A stretch of 64,000 bases of DNA from JAIROC01 sp031553535 (GTDB taxonomy: Bacteria; Bacteroidota; Bacteroidia; Bacteroidales; WCHB1-69). The position numbers were made by a program, and so were the translations under genes. This document shows, one piece after another, positions 8,866 to 18,800 of this stretch (its first letter is position 1; every line of letters begins with the position of its first letter). The notes under the pieces were generated by a model. It saw only the letters and a program-made list of their open reading frames with translations, did not search any database and was not told the origin of the DNA. The DNA is taken from NCBI GenBank assembly GCA_031553535.1, contig JAVBLM010000021.1, positions 1 through 64,000 of the forward strand. The letters are read 5' to 3'.

Positions 8866-9070
8866 ATCCGGGTGGATTGATAAATCGAAACGGATTTGTT
8901 TCGATTTGTTTAATTCTCTCAGATGTTCGGATGCTTTGATAGCAATGGTAGTTAGAATCATTTAGGCCGTTAAATACGGATTCCATACTACAAAATTTTT
9001 CATATGGTAAGGTATTCGAAGGAAAACAATGTTGAATATATAGTATTATTAAGAGTTGTATAACTGACTT

Positions 9071-9121
9071 TTAAAAATACAGGCTATTTTACTGATATTG
9101 TAAAATAGCCTGTATTTTTAA
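9071..9121. terminator. perfect 22-bp stem hairpin, terminator of the minus-strand lipoprotein gene
   Basis: Positions 9071-9092 and 9100-9121 are exact reverse complements with a 7-base loop (TGATATT). The stem core is ACAGGCTATTTTAC with A/T tracts at both outer edges, so it can stop transcription from either side. It lies 26 bases beyond the stop of the minus-strand gene ending at 9147. Confidence 0.75.
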
Positions 9122-9146
9122 AGGTTAAAGAAAAGTATATTCCAAC

Positions 9147-9830
9147 TTATTTGGTACATGTAGCACTGTAAGTCTCGGAAGCACTTCCAACTTTTCGTGT
9201 AAGGGTGTATGTTATGGATACTAATTGATATACATTATTGTTCTTATCATAAGTGGCATCACCGGTAAGTATATAATCGTCACCGTCATACAATACTGTT
9301 TTCTCTTCAATTTTTAATTGGTTAGGTCCATTTTCGATAAATATTACATTGTCCCAACCATTAGGGTTCGCTGCGACTTGATGAAAACCATTGGCTAATA
9401 ATGCTGTTATATCTTTTTCAGATACTGTAATCGCATAATTGAAAGGGTTTGATCCATCTTCGGGAGTAATCGCTAAAGTATATGTTCCTGCTAATTTTCC
9501 GCTTCTTACGATGGCATCTCTTTCTGCAGTTCCCTTATTTTGAGCAGCATCGTATACAACATATTCTATTTTTTCATATCCTATCGTTTCGAATGTGTTA
9601 CTGATTTGGATAGAACTGGTAATATTCCCATCCACATCATCGTTTGCCTTTACCCCTGATAATGCCGCTGCTTTATCTCCTAAATCTAAAATAAGTGTAT
9701 CACTGCCTGGAAGTGTTATTGTCGGTTTTGTAGTATCGTCTTCTTTCTCTTTATTGCCGCCATCATCTCCGCAACTGATAAACAATGATAAGCTTACTAA
9801 TGTAACAATTGATAAAAATGTCTTTTTCAT
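9147..9830 (-). CDS. DUF5011-type Ig-like domain lipoprotein
   Basis: MKKTFLSIVTLVSLSLFISCGDD is a clear lipoprotein signal with the lipobox cysteine at residue 20, followed by a charged linker (NKEKEDDTTKP). Residues about 33-110 form an Ig-like domain with the sequence pattern of DUF5011 (DLGDKAAALSGVKANDDVDGNIT, then YEKIEYVVYDAAQNKGTAERDAIV). The C-terminal half (about 110-227) is a beta-rich domain ending in SYSATCTK-like strands, reminiscent of BT_2262-type Bacteroidales surface lipoproteins. It stands alone on the minus strand between two plus-strand units and has its own hairpin terminator. A surface-exposed or periplasmic binding role is plausible; the ligand is unknown. Confidence 0.75.
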   Translation of the reverse strand: MKKTFLSIVTLVSLSLFISCGDDGGNKEKEDDTTKPTITLPGSDTLILDLGDKAAALSGVKANDDVDGNITSSIQISNTFETIGYEKIEYVVYDAAQNKGTAERDAIVRSGKLAGTYTLAITPEDGSNPFNYAITVSEKDITALLANGFHQVAANPNGWDNVIFIENGPNQLKIEEKTVLYDGDDYILTGDATYDKNNNVYQLVSITYTLTRKVGSASETYSATCTK

Positions 9831-10044
9831 TGGATTTTAGTTTTAATTTATACTAGATATAATGTTATACTTTGATTGCAAAGTTATAAATAATTTTTAT
9901 AGAAACAACTGTTTTTATAAATGAAGTTATTAAAAATTGAAAAAAGCAACGGATAGGGGAAAATGAAACACGCAGAACACAGAAAAGACATTACGATCTA
10001 CTTGTTAAAAATAGTAATTTCCTAATTTGTTGAGAAAAAAGTTA

Positions 10045-10052
10045 TATATTTG
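10045..10052 (+). promoter_or_regulatory. -7 promoter element (TATATTTG)
   Basis: TATATTTG lies 28 bases before the ATG of the MORN lipoprotein gene, and a TTTG occurs at 10026-10029. The region 9831-10044 upstream, between divergent genes, shows nothing else. Confidence 0.5.
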
Positions 10053-10080
10053 CAAATATAATATCATGGTTTAATTTTTG

Positions 10081-10740
10081 ATGATACGATATAAAAATAT
10101 TTTTTTCATATTACTTTTTAGTTGTTTCTTTTGCATGTCTTGTCAGCATGTGGAAAAGAATTATCATTTGAATGGTAGTTTGGAATCAGAATTGACATAT
10201 AAAAAGGGGAAGTTAAATGGAACAGCTGTTTGGTACTATCAGCATGGCAAAAAAAGCCTTGAGATAACGTATAGAGATGGATTGAAAGAAGGGGAAATGA
10301 TTCGGTTTTTTCGTAATGGAAAGAAAGAAACCGTTGAGAATTATACTAATGACGCCTTAGATGGGGTTTCTTTGAAATACAACGAAAATGGAGTGTTAAT
10401 ATCTGAACTCTTTTATAAAAACGGCAAAAAAAATGGAATAATCAAGGAATACTTTCCGGACGGATCTCCTTTTTTAATAGGGCAATATATCGATGATGGG
10501 TACGATGGCGTCTGGGAATATTTTGATGAAGAAGGATTTAAGGTAGGGGAAGGAAATTTCGATAAAGGAGAAGGATCACTAATAGGTTATGATGATAAGG
10601 GAAATATAATTAAGAAAGTTTACTATATAAATAACATTATCTGTAAGGAGGAGGTTTATTCGAAAGAGAATCATCAAATAGAAAAAACATTAATATACGA
10701 AAATGATCGTATTGCAGACGTACAGATTCACACAAATTAA
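10081..10740 (+). CDS. MORN-repeat lipoprotein (YwqK-like)
   Basis: The N-terminus (IFFILLFSCFFCMSCQH) is a lipoprotein signal with the lipobox cysteine near residue 21. The rest is a run of about seven MORN-type repeats with the GxxNGxxxxYxxxGxxxxxxxYxxG pattern, for example KGKLNGTAVWYYQHGKKSLE, DGLKEGEMIRFFRNGKKE, GYDGVWEYFDEEGFKVGEG. Such repeats form a beta-solenoid and in the YwqK/Bacteroidota family have no settled biochemical role. The ATG at 10081 directly follows a TTG and is the preferred start. The DnaB-like gene begins 24 bases after the stop, suggesting one transcript. A role in the cell envelope follows only from the lipobox. Confidence 0.8.
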   Translation: MIRYKNIFFILLFSCFFCMSCQHVEKNYHLNGSLESELTYKKGKLNGTAVWYYQHGKKSLEITYRDGLKEGEMIRFFRNGKKETVENYTNDALDGVSLKYNENGVLISELFYKNGKKNGIIKEYFPDGSPFLIGQYIDDGYDGVWEYFDEEGFKVGEGNFDKGEGSLIGYDDKGNIIKKVYYINNIICKEEVYSKENHQIEKTLIYENDRIADVQIHTN

Positions 10741-10764
10741 GATAATCACTAAATAAATTAGGGA

Positions 10765-11628
10765 ATGGATATAAATTTTGTAGGTTCACAAGATAATTTT
10801 GAATTTACGACATTGAAGGAGATTATAGTTCAATTGTTACAAAATACCGGGTATTTGGTGGATGCCAATGCCACAGGTATAGCAACAGGTTTTGATAAGA
10901 TTGATATTATTACTAAAGGGTTTCAACCAGGTGAATTGAGTGTGGTTGCTTCAAAACCAGGCAATGGAAAGACTGCCTTCCTGTTGTCGTTGCTGTTTAA
11001 TATTGCATCCAAGTCCGAAAAAACAGTAGGCGTTTTTTCTCCTGAACGCTCCGCTACGAAAATGTTTTACCGGATGATAACAAGTGAAACTCGTCAATCA
11101 GTGCAGAAGATAATGTCAGGGGCAATCAAAGATTCTGAAAAAGAATCAATAAATACGATTCTCTATACCTTATCGAAATCGGAGATATATGTTGATGATA
11201 CACCTTATTTATCTGAAAAAGATTTCCATAAACGCTGCAAACAATTAAAGAATAAGTATGGAGCCGATATTATTTTTATTGATGGATTGGAATTGTTATC
11301 ATTTCCCGAATTGATGGATGTTTATGAAGATATGGAAGAACAAAGTTATGTGTTAAAAGATATAAAAACGGTTGCAAAAGAATTGGAGATTCCTGTTGTT
11401 GTCTTTTCACATATGGCTAATACGATCAATTTAGGAGCCGATATTACTCCTTCTATCAATAATGTATATGATTTTATTCCACAGGTTGCAGATGCTATTT
11501 ATCTGATTCATCGTCAAAACATGAGTGATAAGGCAGAAATAATTATTGCACAACATTCCAATATAGAAGAATCATTAACTGTTCCCCTTAAATTTATTGA
11601 GTCAATTGATAAGTTTGTTGACTTATAG
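10765..11628 (+). CDS. stand-alone DnaB C-terminal-type RecA-fold ATPase
   Basis: The 287-residue protein matches only the C-terminal (RecA-like) motor domain of replicative helicase DnaB. It contains a Walker A motif ASKPGNGKTAF (about residues 72-82, where DnaB has GRPGMGKTAF), the DnaB-like TGFDKIDIITKGFQPGEL lead-in, a Walker B IIFIDGLELL (about 169-178), and a VVFSHMANT segment in place of the DnaB sensor QLNR. The N-terminal primase-interaction domain is absent: only about 40 residues precede the ATPase core. A full-length DnaB is about 450-500 residues, so this is a paralog, not the replicative helicase. It sits between a MORN lipoprotein and an unknown gene. DNA or partner specificity cannot be read from the sequence. 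Confidence 0.75.
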   Translation: MDINFVGSQDNFEFTTLKEIIVQLLQNTGYLVDANATGIATGFDKIDIITKGFQPGELSVVASKPGNGKTAFLLSLLFNIASKSEKTVGVFSPERSATKMFYRMITSETRQSVQKIMSGAIKDSEKESINTILYTLSKSEIYVDDTPYLSEKDFHKRCKQLKNKYGADIIFIDGLELLSFPELMDVYEDMEEQSYVLKDIKTVAKELEIPVVVFSHMANTINLGADITPSINNVYDFIPQVADAIYLIHRQNMSDKAEIIIAQHSNIEESLTVPLKFIESIDKFVDL

Positions 11629-11680
11629 TATATGTATGAAGTAATATTTATACGATAAAGTCTTTCAAAGGTATTTGAAA

Positions 11681-12265
11681 ATGGGAATGAATCAACCACA
11701 GTTGTGTATAATTATAGATCATGCTTTGGTTTTTTCAGATAAGGAATTATGTGTTGCAACTTTAAAAAGTATATCAATAACAGAGGAATTAGAACAATAT
11801 CTTTTGTATGCTTCCCATCTTTCTAATAAGGAAGTAGAAACTCCTCAATATGTTCAATTGGAGAAAGTAGATGAGGAAGGAGCAATTTGGCTGGTTCTCA
11901 ACGATGTTCATATAAAAATACATAAACATATTATTCAATTAAGATTTCCTGTTATTTTTCGTGCCTTTTTTGATTATGACTCTTTACGGGGAGCTCTTTA
12001 TGAATTGCTAAAAAAGTTATTTATTCCTTGTGGCTCGACGGAATTGAGTGCTTATCCATCATATTGGCTATATGAGCCATATGAAATCAAAAATGATTGG
12101 CATGAAAGACGTTTGATTATCTTGCAGGAAAAAATATGCAACCAATGTAATTCATATAAACGAACGAAATTAAATCTGCAATTATGTTTATCGAATGAAC
12201 TTAAGAGCATAAAAGAGATGACGGAGAAGCGTTATAAGGGATGGTTCATAAAAAAACTGAAATAG
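11681..12265 (+). CDS. hypothetical protein, 194 aa
   Basis: A soluble protein with no signal peptide, transmembrane segment or recognisable motif. The N-terminal half is predicted alpha/beta (QPQLCIIIDHALVFSDKELC, then a strand-rich stretch near residues 70-90). The C-terminal half is helical and basic with a cysteine pair in KICNQCNSYKR, followed by WFIKKLK at the end; one CxxC alone is not enough to call a zinc finger. The ATG at 11681 is preferred to an in-frame TTG at 11675; ATG 11687 is also possible. It follows the DnaB-like ATPase gene by 52 bases on the same strand and may be its partner, which is inference from position only. Confidence 0.5.
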   Translation: MGMNQPQLCIIIDHALVFSDKELCVATLKSISITEELEQYLLYASHLSNKEVETPQYVQLEKVDEEGAIWLVLNDVHIKIHKHIIQLRFPVIFRAFFDYDSLRGALYELLKKLFIPCGSTELSAYPSYWLYEPYEIKNDWHERRLIILQEKICNQCNSYKRTKLNLQLCLSNELKSIKEMTEKRYKGWFIKKLK

Positions 12266-12326
12266 CACTCCCGACGAAATGAAACTTTGTATATTTTTGT
12301 AAAATCATTTAACTTATATAGTATTT

Positions 12327-12800
12327 ATGGAATATAATGATGATTATAATTATCAGGGAGATAATATTTATGATGATTCGGAGAAGCACCCGACAGGATT
12401 GACCGTATTATGTATTTTAACATTTATCGGAAGTGGTTTTAGCATAATAACATATTTGGTGTCTTTTTTCATGTATGATATTCTCCCTGAGATGATGTTA
12501 ACAATGGGAGAATCATTGGGGGGAACTCTCGGTGAAACATATGAAAATGCAGCGGATATGTTTGCTAATATTCCTCAATATTCCTTTTTGGTGATGACTA
12601 TTCCTTATTTGTTATCGATTGTTGGTTCCGGCTTTATGCTGAAGATGCATAAGCTGGGGTTTCATTTATATGTTACCAGCCAGATTTTGATATTAGGTCT
12701 TCCGATGTTAATATCAAAAGGAGGGTTTAATACAAGTGGACTATTTATTTCTCTTTTATTTATTTCCCTTTACGCTATTTATTTGAAAAGAATGAAATAA
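12327..12800 (+). CDS. integral membrane protein, 157 aa, unknown
   Basis: An acidic, Tyr/Asp-rich N-terminus (MEYNDDYNYQGDNIYDDSEKH) is followed by about four transmembrane helices: TVLCILTFIGSGFSIITYLVSFF (about 26-48), SFLVMTIPYLLSIVGSGFML (about 86-106), FHLYVTSQILILGLPMLI (about 112-130) and FISLLFISLYAIYL (about 139-153). This resembles the small four-helix membrane proteins common in Bacteroidota (DUF4064-like layout), but I cannot name the family. It begins 61 bases after the previous gene and ends 5 bases before the nucleoside phosphorylase start, so it is probably co-transcribed with the latter. Confidence 0.6.
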   Translation: MEYNDDYNYQGDNIYDDSEKHPTGLTVLCILTFIGSGFSIITYLVSFFMYDILPEMMLTMGESLGGTLGETYENAADMFANIPQYSFLVMTIPYLLSIVGSGFMLKMHKLGFHLYVTSQILILGLPMLISKGGFNTSGLFISLLFISLYAIYLKRMK

Positions 12801-12805
12801 ATTAT

Positions 12806-13669
12806 ATGGAAATTAAGTCTTCAGAAATGCCATTACAACCAGATGGAAGTGTATACCATTTGAATTTACATCCTGATGAAATTGCGGATAATGTTATTTT
12901 GGTAGGAGATCCGGGGCGTGTACCGGTTGTTTCTGCTAAATTTAATGTTATTGAAATAAAAAAACAGAATCGCGAAATAGTTACTCATACAGGGCTATAT
13001 AAAGATAAAAGGGTTAGTGTTTTATCTACCGGGATGGGAACTGATAATCTAGATATTGTTATTAACGAGTTGGATGCACTTGTAAACATTGATTTACAAA
13101 AGCGGGTTCCCAAACATACACATAAATCCTTAAATTTAGTTAGGCTCGGAACATGTGGAGGACTACAACCTGATATAGATGTTAATACGTATGTGGCTTC
13201 TGCCTATAGTTTGGGAATGGATGGATTGTTATATTATTATAAGCATGATTCGAAGTTATTAGAAAAAGAAATTATTTCTGAATTTATAGCGAAAACAGAA
13301 TGGGACAATAACCTTTCTCGTCCATATGCAATTGCTGCATCTGATGAATTATTGAAAAAGATAGCATTTGATATCCGGAAAGGGATAACACTTACTGCTA
13401 CCGGTTTTTATGGGCCTCAATGTCGTGTATTACGTTTACCACTTGCAATATCCGATTTTGCAGAAAGATTAATCAATGTGCAAAGCAAGGGATTGCAATT
13501 TGCAAATATGGAAATGGAATCTTCGGCATTATACGGACTCAGTAAACTATTAGGACATGAAGCACTTACAATATGTGTAGTTATTGCAAACCGTCCGAAT
13601 AAGACATTTAGTGAAGGGTATCATGTTGCAATAGATAATCTAATAGATACTGTTTTGGATAGATTGTAG
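12806..13669 (+). CDS. nucleoside phosphorylase (uridine phosphorylase-like)
   Basis: This 287-residue protein of the PNP/UDP phosphorylase superfamily would catalyse phosphorolysis of a nucleoside to free base plus ribose-1-phosphate in the cytoplasm. Visible family features are the phosphate-binding VGDPGRV (about residues 33-39), the THTGLYKDKRVSVLSTGMGTDN strand-loop, the RLGTCGGLQPDI motif (about 111-121) and the ribose-binding MEMESSALYGL helix start (about 236-246). The specificity cannot be fixed; Bacteroidales members of this length are usually annotated uridine phosphorylase or simply nucleoside phosphorylase. The ATG at 12806 lies 5 bases after the membrane protein gene. Confidence 0.85.
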   Translation: MEIKSSEMPLQPDGSVYHLNLHPDEIADNVILVGDPGRVPVVSAKFNVIEIKKQNREIVTHTGLYKDKRVSVLSTGMGTDNLDIVINELDALVNIDLQKRVPKHTHKSLNLVRLGTCGGLQPDIDVNTYVASAYSLGMDGLLYYYKHDSKLLEKEIISEFIAKTEWDNNLSRPYAIAASDELLKKIAFDIRKGITLTATGFYGPQCRVLRLPLAISDFAERLINVQSKGLQFANMEMESSALYGLSKLLGHEALTICVVIANRPNKTFSEGYHVAIDNLIDTVLDRL

Positions 13670-13868
13670 TATAGTGGCAACTCCTTTAGAATTGACTTGA
13701 ATAGTTGTTTCAATGCAAAAAATTGAGCTGTTCTTTCTTCTTATATTTTGATAATATTTATCCAGGAATCCCGCCATTTGATTAAACAGCTATTATTCAA
13801 TATATTAAAAAAGATTAAATAAAGAGATATTTTTTCAAGGGAATAAATGAACGTATTTAAAAAATATG

Positions 13869-13876
13869 TATCTTTG
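13869..13876 (+). promoter_or_regulatory. -7 promoter element of the tRNA-Gln gene (TATCTTTG)
   Basis: TATCTTTG matches TAnnTTTG and ends 15 bases before the mature tRNA 5' end. The 200 bases between the phosphorylase gene and this element are AT-rich with no other recognisable signal. Confidence 0.6.
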
Positions 13877-13891
13877 CACCGCATTTGTCAT

Positions 13892-13962
13892 TGACCAATG
13901 GTGTAATGGTAGCACTGCAGTTTTTGGTACTGCCTGTCTAGGTTCGAATCCTGGTTGGTCAA
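13892..13962 (+). tRNA. tRNA-Gln (anticodon TTG)
   Basis: The acceptor stem TGACCAA (13892-13898) pairs with TTGGTCA (13955-13961), with discriminator A at 13962. The D arm has GTGTAATGGTAGCAC, the anticodon stem GCAGT/ACTGC encloses a TTTTGGT loop with anticodon TTG, and the T arm holds GGTTCGAATCC. A complete CCA end is not encoded, as is common in Bacteroidota. It decodes CAA/CAG glutamine codons. Confidence 0.95.
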
Positions 13963-14017
13963 CAAATAAGAGCACACATTTTTTCATGAATGTAGTGAGT
14001 TTTTTTAGGGTTTTTTG

Positions 14018-14047
14018 GGGGGAGACTTATGTGTCCCCCTTTTTTTT
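14018..14047 (+). terminator. intrinsic terminator between tRNA-Gln and rimP
   Basis: GGGGGAGAC (14018-14026) pairs with GTGTCCCCC (14031-14039), with one G-G mismatch and a TTAT loop, followed by eight T residues (14040-14047). It ends 15 bases before the rimP ATG. It could terminate the tRNA transcript or act as a 5' leader attenuator of the rimP-nusA-infB unit. Confidence 0.8.
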
Positions 14048-14062
14048 AGACAATTTAAAATA

Positions 14063-14521
14063 ATGAGTTATATTACAGTCAAGCTTGTTACAGACCTGGT
14101 AAATGAGAAAATAACAGGAACGGATTTATTTATTGGCGAGATCAAAATAAAACCGGGAAATATTATTTATGTATTCTTAGATGGTGATCATGGGGTGACA
14201 ATAGAACAATGTGTGAATGTTAGTCGTCATATAGAGCATAATCTTGACCGTACAAAAGAAGATTTTGAATTGCATGTATCTTCATATGGAATAGGGCAGC
14301 CTCTTAAATTTCTTCGGCAATATAAGAATGCGATTGGGAAAAAGCTGTCTATTATAACGGAAGATGATATGAAATATTCAGGAAAGTTGTTAAATGTTGA
14401 TGAGAAAACAATAGTTTTGGAAAAACCTGTCTCTAAGAAAAAAGAATCGGAAGCAACAATAGAGATTCCATTTCAAGCCGTCAAAACGGCAAAAATTGAA
14501 GTTGTATTTAATCAGAAATAA
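14063..14521 (+). CDS. rimP: ribosome maturation factor RimP
   Basis: RimP assists late maturation of the 30S subunit. The 152-residue protein has the N-terminal RimP fold with the typical NIIYVFLDGDHGVTIEQCVNVSRHIEHNLDR segment (about residues 34-64) and the VSSYGIGQPLKF loop (in most RimP proteins VSSPGLDRPL). The C-terminal SH3-like domain has KYSGKLLNVDEKTIVLE. A longer frame reaches back to 14015, but it would run through the terminator, so the ATG at 14063 is chosen. nusA starts 27 bases after the stop. The rimP-nusA-infB order is one of the most conserved bacterial operons and supports the assignment. Confidence 0.93.
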   Translation: MSYITVKLVTDLVNEKITGTDLFIGEIKIKPGNIIYVFLDGDHGVTIEQCVNVSRHIEHNLDRTKEDFELHVSSYGIGQPLKFLRQYKNAIGKKLSIITEDDMKYSGKLLNVDEKTIVLEKPVSKKKESEATIEIPFQAVKTAKIEVVFNQK

Positions 14522-14548
14522 TAATTTACAGATACAGAACTAGGTAAT

Positions 14549-15790
14549 ATGAGCGAAAATCTTAATTTGATAGACACTTTTGCGGAATTCAAAGAATTCA
14601 AAAGTATAGAAAGAGAATCGTTAATGCGCATTTTAGAAGATATTTTTAAGCAAATGTTGCAGAAAAAATATGGGATAGATGCAAATATTGATGTCATTGT
14701 GAATGTAGATAAAGGAGATGTTGAGTTTCAACGTTGGCTGGAAATAGTAGAAGATGGAAATATTACCAATGAAAGTACTCAAATTGAACTATCAAAGGCG
14801 GTAAAAATAGAACCGGATTTTGAAGTAGGAGAAGAATTATTTGAAACAATTCATTTAAGAGACTTTGGAAGACGTGATATTTTGTCTTTGCGCCAAAGTT
14901 TGATATCTAAGATCATGGAATATGAAAAAGATCTTGTTTATCAAAAGTATGAAAAGAGGGTAGGAGAAATCATAAATGGAACAGTTAACCAGATATGGAA
15001 AAAAGATATTTCCTTTTTTGATGATGAAGGAATTGAATTAATTATTCCTAAGAATGAACAGATTCAGCGTGATTTTTATAAAAAAGGGGATCCAATTCGT
15101 GCCGTTGTTTTAAAAGTAGAACCTAAGGCAAATTCTCCATTGATTATTGCTTCACGAACATCGCCTGTTTTCTTAGAGAGATTAATGGAAGAAGAAATTC
15201 CTGAAATTTACGATGGATTAATCTCCATTCGGAATATTGTCCGTATGCCGGGAGAACGTGCAAAAGTGGCAGTAGAGGCATATGATGATAGAATAGATCC
15301 TGTAGGTGCATGTGTAGGAATGAAAGGGGTTCGAATTCATGGAATTGTACGTGAATTGAGAGATGAAAATATTGACATTGTTAATTATACAACGAATGTT
15401 GCATTGTATATAACAAGAGCCTTAAACCCTGCCAAGATCACTACACTTGAAATTGATGAAGATAATAAATCAGCAATTGCCTATATGAAACCGGATCAAA
15501 TTTCATTGGCGATAGGGAAAAATGGGAATAATATAAAATTGGCAAGTAAACTTACCGGATATGAAATTGATGTTACTCGGGAAAATGCTATTGGAGAAGA
15601 AGATATAGAATTACAAGAATTTTCCGATGAAATAGATCAATGGATAATTGATACATTAAAGGGTATTGGATGTGATACCGGAAAAAGCGTTTTGGAACTT
15701 AGTCGGGAGGAATTGATACGTCGAACCGATCTGGAAGAAGAGACAATAGATGAAGTTATTCGTATTATTAAGGAAGAATTTGAAAAATAA
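14549..15790 (+). CDS. nusA: transcription termination/antitermination factor NusA
   Basis: NusA binds RNA polymerase and nascent RNA to modulate pausing, termination and antitermination. The 413 residues contain the N-terminal polymerase-binding domain (residues 1-120, with FKSIERESLMRILEDIFKQML), an S1 domain (about 133-200, GEIINGTVNQIW), and KH1 and KH2 domains (VKVEPKANSPLIIASRTSP, then VGACVGMKGVRIHGIVREL at about 251-269 and ISLAIGKNGNNIKLASKLTGY at about 325-345). The C-terminus is a short helix-hairpin-helix segment (IDTLKGIGCDTGKSVLELSREEL). This is the compact Bacteroidota form without the two acidic repeats of E. coli NusA. It is flanked by rimP and infB in the canonical order. 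Confidence 0.96.
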   Translation: MSENLNLIDTFAEFKEFKSIERESLMRILEDIFKQMLQKKYGIDANIDVIVNVDKGDVEFQRWLEIVEDGNITNESTQIELSKAVKIEPDFEVGEELFETIHLRDFGRRDILSLRQSLISKIMEYEKDLVYQKYEKRVGEIINGTVNQIWKKDISFFDDEGIELIIPKNEQIQRDFYKKGDPIRAVVLKVEPKANSPLIIASRTSPVFLERLMEEEIPEIYDGLISIRNIVRMPGERAKVAVEAYDDRIDPVGACVGMKGVRIHGIVRELRDENIDIVNYTTNVALYITRALNPAKITTLEIDEDNKSAIAYMKPDQISLAIGKNGNNIKLASKLTGYEIDVTRENAIGEEDIELQEFSDEIDQWIIDTLKGIGCDTGKSVLELSREELIRRTDLEEETIDEVIRIIKEEFEK

Positions 15791-15845
15791 TAAGTACGGG
15801 TTATTAATCTATAAGTAGAAGTAGTTAAATAAAATTGTTTTGTTA

Positions 15846-18800
15846 ATGTCAGAAGAAATAAAAATACCTCGATTAGGAAAAGCGGCTAGAGAGTTTAATA
15901 TAGCAACTTCTACTATTGTAGAATTCTTGTCAAAGAAAGGTTTTACCATAGAAGATAGTATTAATACGAAGTTAACAAATGATATGTATAGATTGTTAAC
16001 CGTAGAATACCAATCGGAAAAAAACATTAAGGAAGAAGCTCAACGTTTGGAAATAACAAGCCTCAAATCATCAGTGCCTGCATCTTCTCAAGAATTTAAA
16101 CCTGAAAACGAAAAAATAATAAAAGAAACAAAGCCTGTAACAAAGGACATAATAAACGACGAAAGTACCGAGCAACAAGAACAATCACAGTTAGTTGTTC
16201 CGGATGCAATAAAGATAGAAGAAGAACCCGTTATTGCAAAACCCAAAGTAGTTGGGAAAGTGGATTTAGATACTATTAATACAAAGACTAAACCTAAAAA
16301 GAAAATAAAGGAGGCGAAGACTGCAGTTGTTCCGAAAGAAGAAGCTGACAAGAAAGAAGAAGAAATAGAGAAGCCGGCAATCGAAGAAAAAGTAGAAATA
16401 GAGCAAGATAAACCAATAGTATCTTTGGAGAAAGAGGAAGAGCCGGAATTGGTTATTACTCATGACGAGGAGGAAGAGAAAATTGAAGAAAAGCAGGAAG
16501 AAGTAATTCCGGTACAAAAGAAAGAACCGGAAATGATCAAAACAGAAATTCCTAATTTAAAGGCTCCTACAATTGTTGGGAAATTAGATCTTGCTTCTAT
16601 CAATACAAAGACGAAGCCTAAAAAGAAAACAAAAGAAGAATTAAGGAAAGAAAAAGAAGAGCGTCTTCGTGCAGATCGTTTATTACAAGAAGCAAAAAAA
16701 GAAAAAGCTGCAAAAATTAGGCAAAGTCAAGAGAAGGATAAGCAAGAAACAGAACAGACTAATCTTAAACCGAGTAATTTTCTCGAAACTACTGTTGAAA
16801 AATTGTCAGGAGTAAAAGTTGTAGATAAGATTGATATTCCGTCAACGAAAAAGGATGCCAAACCAAAACCTGAGAAAGAGGAAAAATCCGGAAAACGTAA
16901 ACGAATAAAAACATTTAATAATAGTGACAAGGCACCTGCACAAAAAGATAATGAAAAGGGCTCTCATCATGGTAAGCATTATAAAGAGCCAATAAGGAAG
17001 GATAAGAGGGCTGAGATTTCTGAGGAGGAAATAGACCTTCAAATCAAGAAAACGATGGCCAGAATGGCTCCTCTTGGTAAGACAAAAGCCTCAAAACATC
17101 GCAAGGAAAAACGAGAACAGTTCCATCAAGAGATTGAACAGGCACAAGAGCGTCAAGCACAGGAAAAAAACATTCTAAAGGTAACAGAATTCATTACTGT
17201 TAATGATTTAGCAAATATGATGAATGTTCCTGTTAGTAAAATTATTGCAACTTGCATGAGCATAGGATTAGTAGTTGCAATAAATCAACGATTGGATGCA
17301 GAGAATATTGTTTTACTGGCAGAAGAATATGGTTATACCGTTCAATTTGTTGGAGTGGAAGATGAGGAAGAAAAGGAGGAAGAGGTTTCTAATCCTGAAG
17401 ATTTGGTACCGAGAGCTCCGATTGTTACTGTTATGGGGCATGTGGACCATGGTAAAACGTCTTTGTTGGATTATATTCGCAAAACGAACGTTATAGCGGG
17501 AGAAGCCGGAGGAATTACTCAGCATATTGGTGCGTATGAAGTGGAATTAGCAGATAAGCGTTCAATTACATTTTTGGATACTCCCGGTCATGAAGCATTT
17601 ACCGCCATGCGGGCAAGAGGTGCGAAAATTACGGATATTGTTATCATTGTTATTGCGGCAGACGATTCTATCATGCCTCAGACAGTGGAAGCGATAAACC
17701 ATGCTCAAGCAGCGGGAGTTCCGATGATTTTTGCTATTAATAAAATTGATAAACCGGGTGCGGATCCTGAAAAAATTCGTACTGCTTTAGCAAACATGAA
17801 CTTGTTGGTAGAAGAATGGGGTGGAAAGATTCAAAGTCAAGAGATATCTGCAAAAAAAGGGATCAATGTTGATACATTACTTGAAAAAGTCCTTATTGAA
17901 GCGGAAATGCTGGAATTAAAAGCCAACCCGAAGATACATGCCACTGGTACGGTTATCGAGTCTTCTTTAGATAAAGGTCGAGGATATATTGCCAAGATGT
18001 TGATACAAAATGGAACATTAAGAAAAGGAGATATTGTTGTTGCCGGGACCAGTTATGGAAAAATCAAAGCAATGTACAACGAGCGAAATCAACTCATACC
18101 GTCTGCAGGGCCATCTGCACCAGTCTTGCTACTGGGAATGGATAGCGCTCCTCAGGCAGGAGATACTTTCAAGGTTTACACTGATGAACGTGAAGCGAAA
18201 TCAATAGTAAGTAAACGGCAACAGCTTATCCGGGAACAAGGGTTACGTACGCAAAAACATATTACGCTTACAGAGATTGGGCGTCGTATTGCTGTAGGGG
18301 ATTTCAAAGAATTGAATATTATTGTAAAAGGGGACGTGGATGGTTCTATAGAAGCATTATCCGATTCTTTGTTACGATTAACTACAGAAGGTGTAGAAGT
18401 GAAAGTTATTCACAAATCAGTTGGTCAGGTTACCGAATCGGATGTTTTATTGGCATCAGCTTCTAATGCTATTATTGTTGCTTTCCAAGTACGTCCTTCT
18501 TCGGGAGCACGTAAGCTGGCAGAACATGAACAGATCGATATTCGCACTTATTCTATCATATACGATGCTATCAATGAAATTAAAGATGCAATAGAAGGAA
18601 TGAAAGCTCCTGAAATCAGAGAGAATATTGTTTGCAATATTGAAGTAAGAGAGACTTTCCGTATTTCTAAAGTAGGAACTATTGCGGGTTGTTATGTATT
18701 GGATGGAAAGATTCAGCGTAACACGAGAATCCGGGTCATTCGTGATGGTATTGTGATTTATACTGGTAAATTAGGCTCGTTGAAGAGATTTAAGGATGAC

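Noticed and set aside
10765..11628. Replicative helicase DnaB
   Set aside because: The N-terminal domain is missing and the length is about 60% of DnaB, so it is a paralog.
13866..14063. 65-residue frame over the tRNA
   Set aside because: It overlaps the tRNA-Gln gene and the terminator and is a chance frame.
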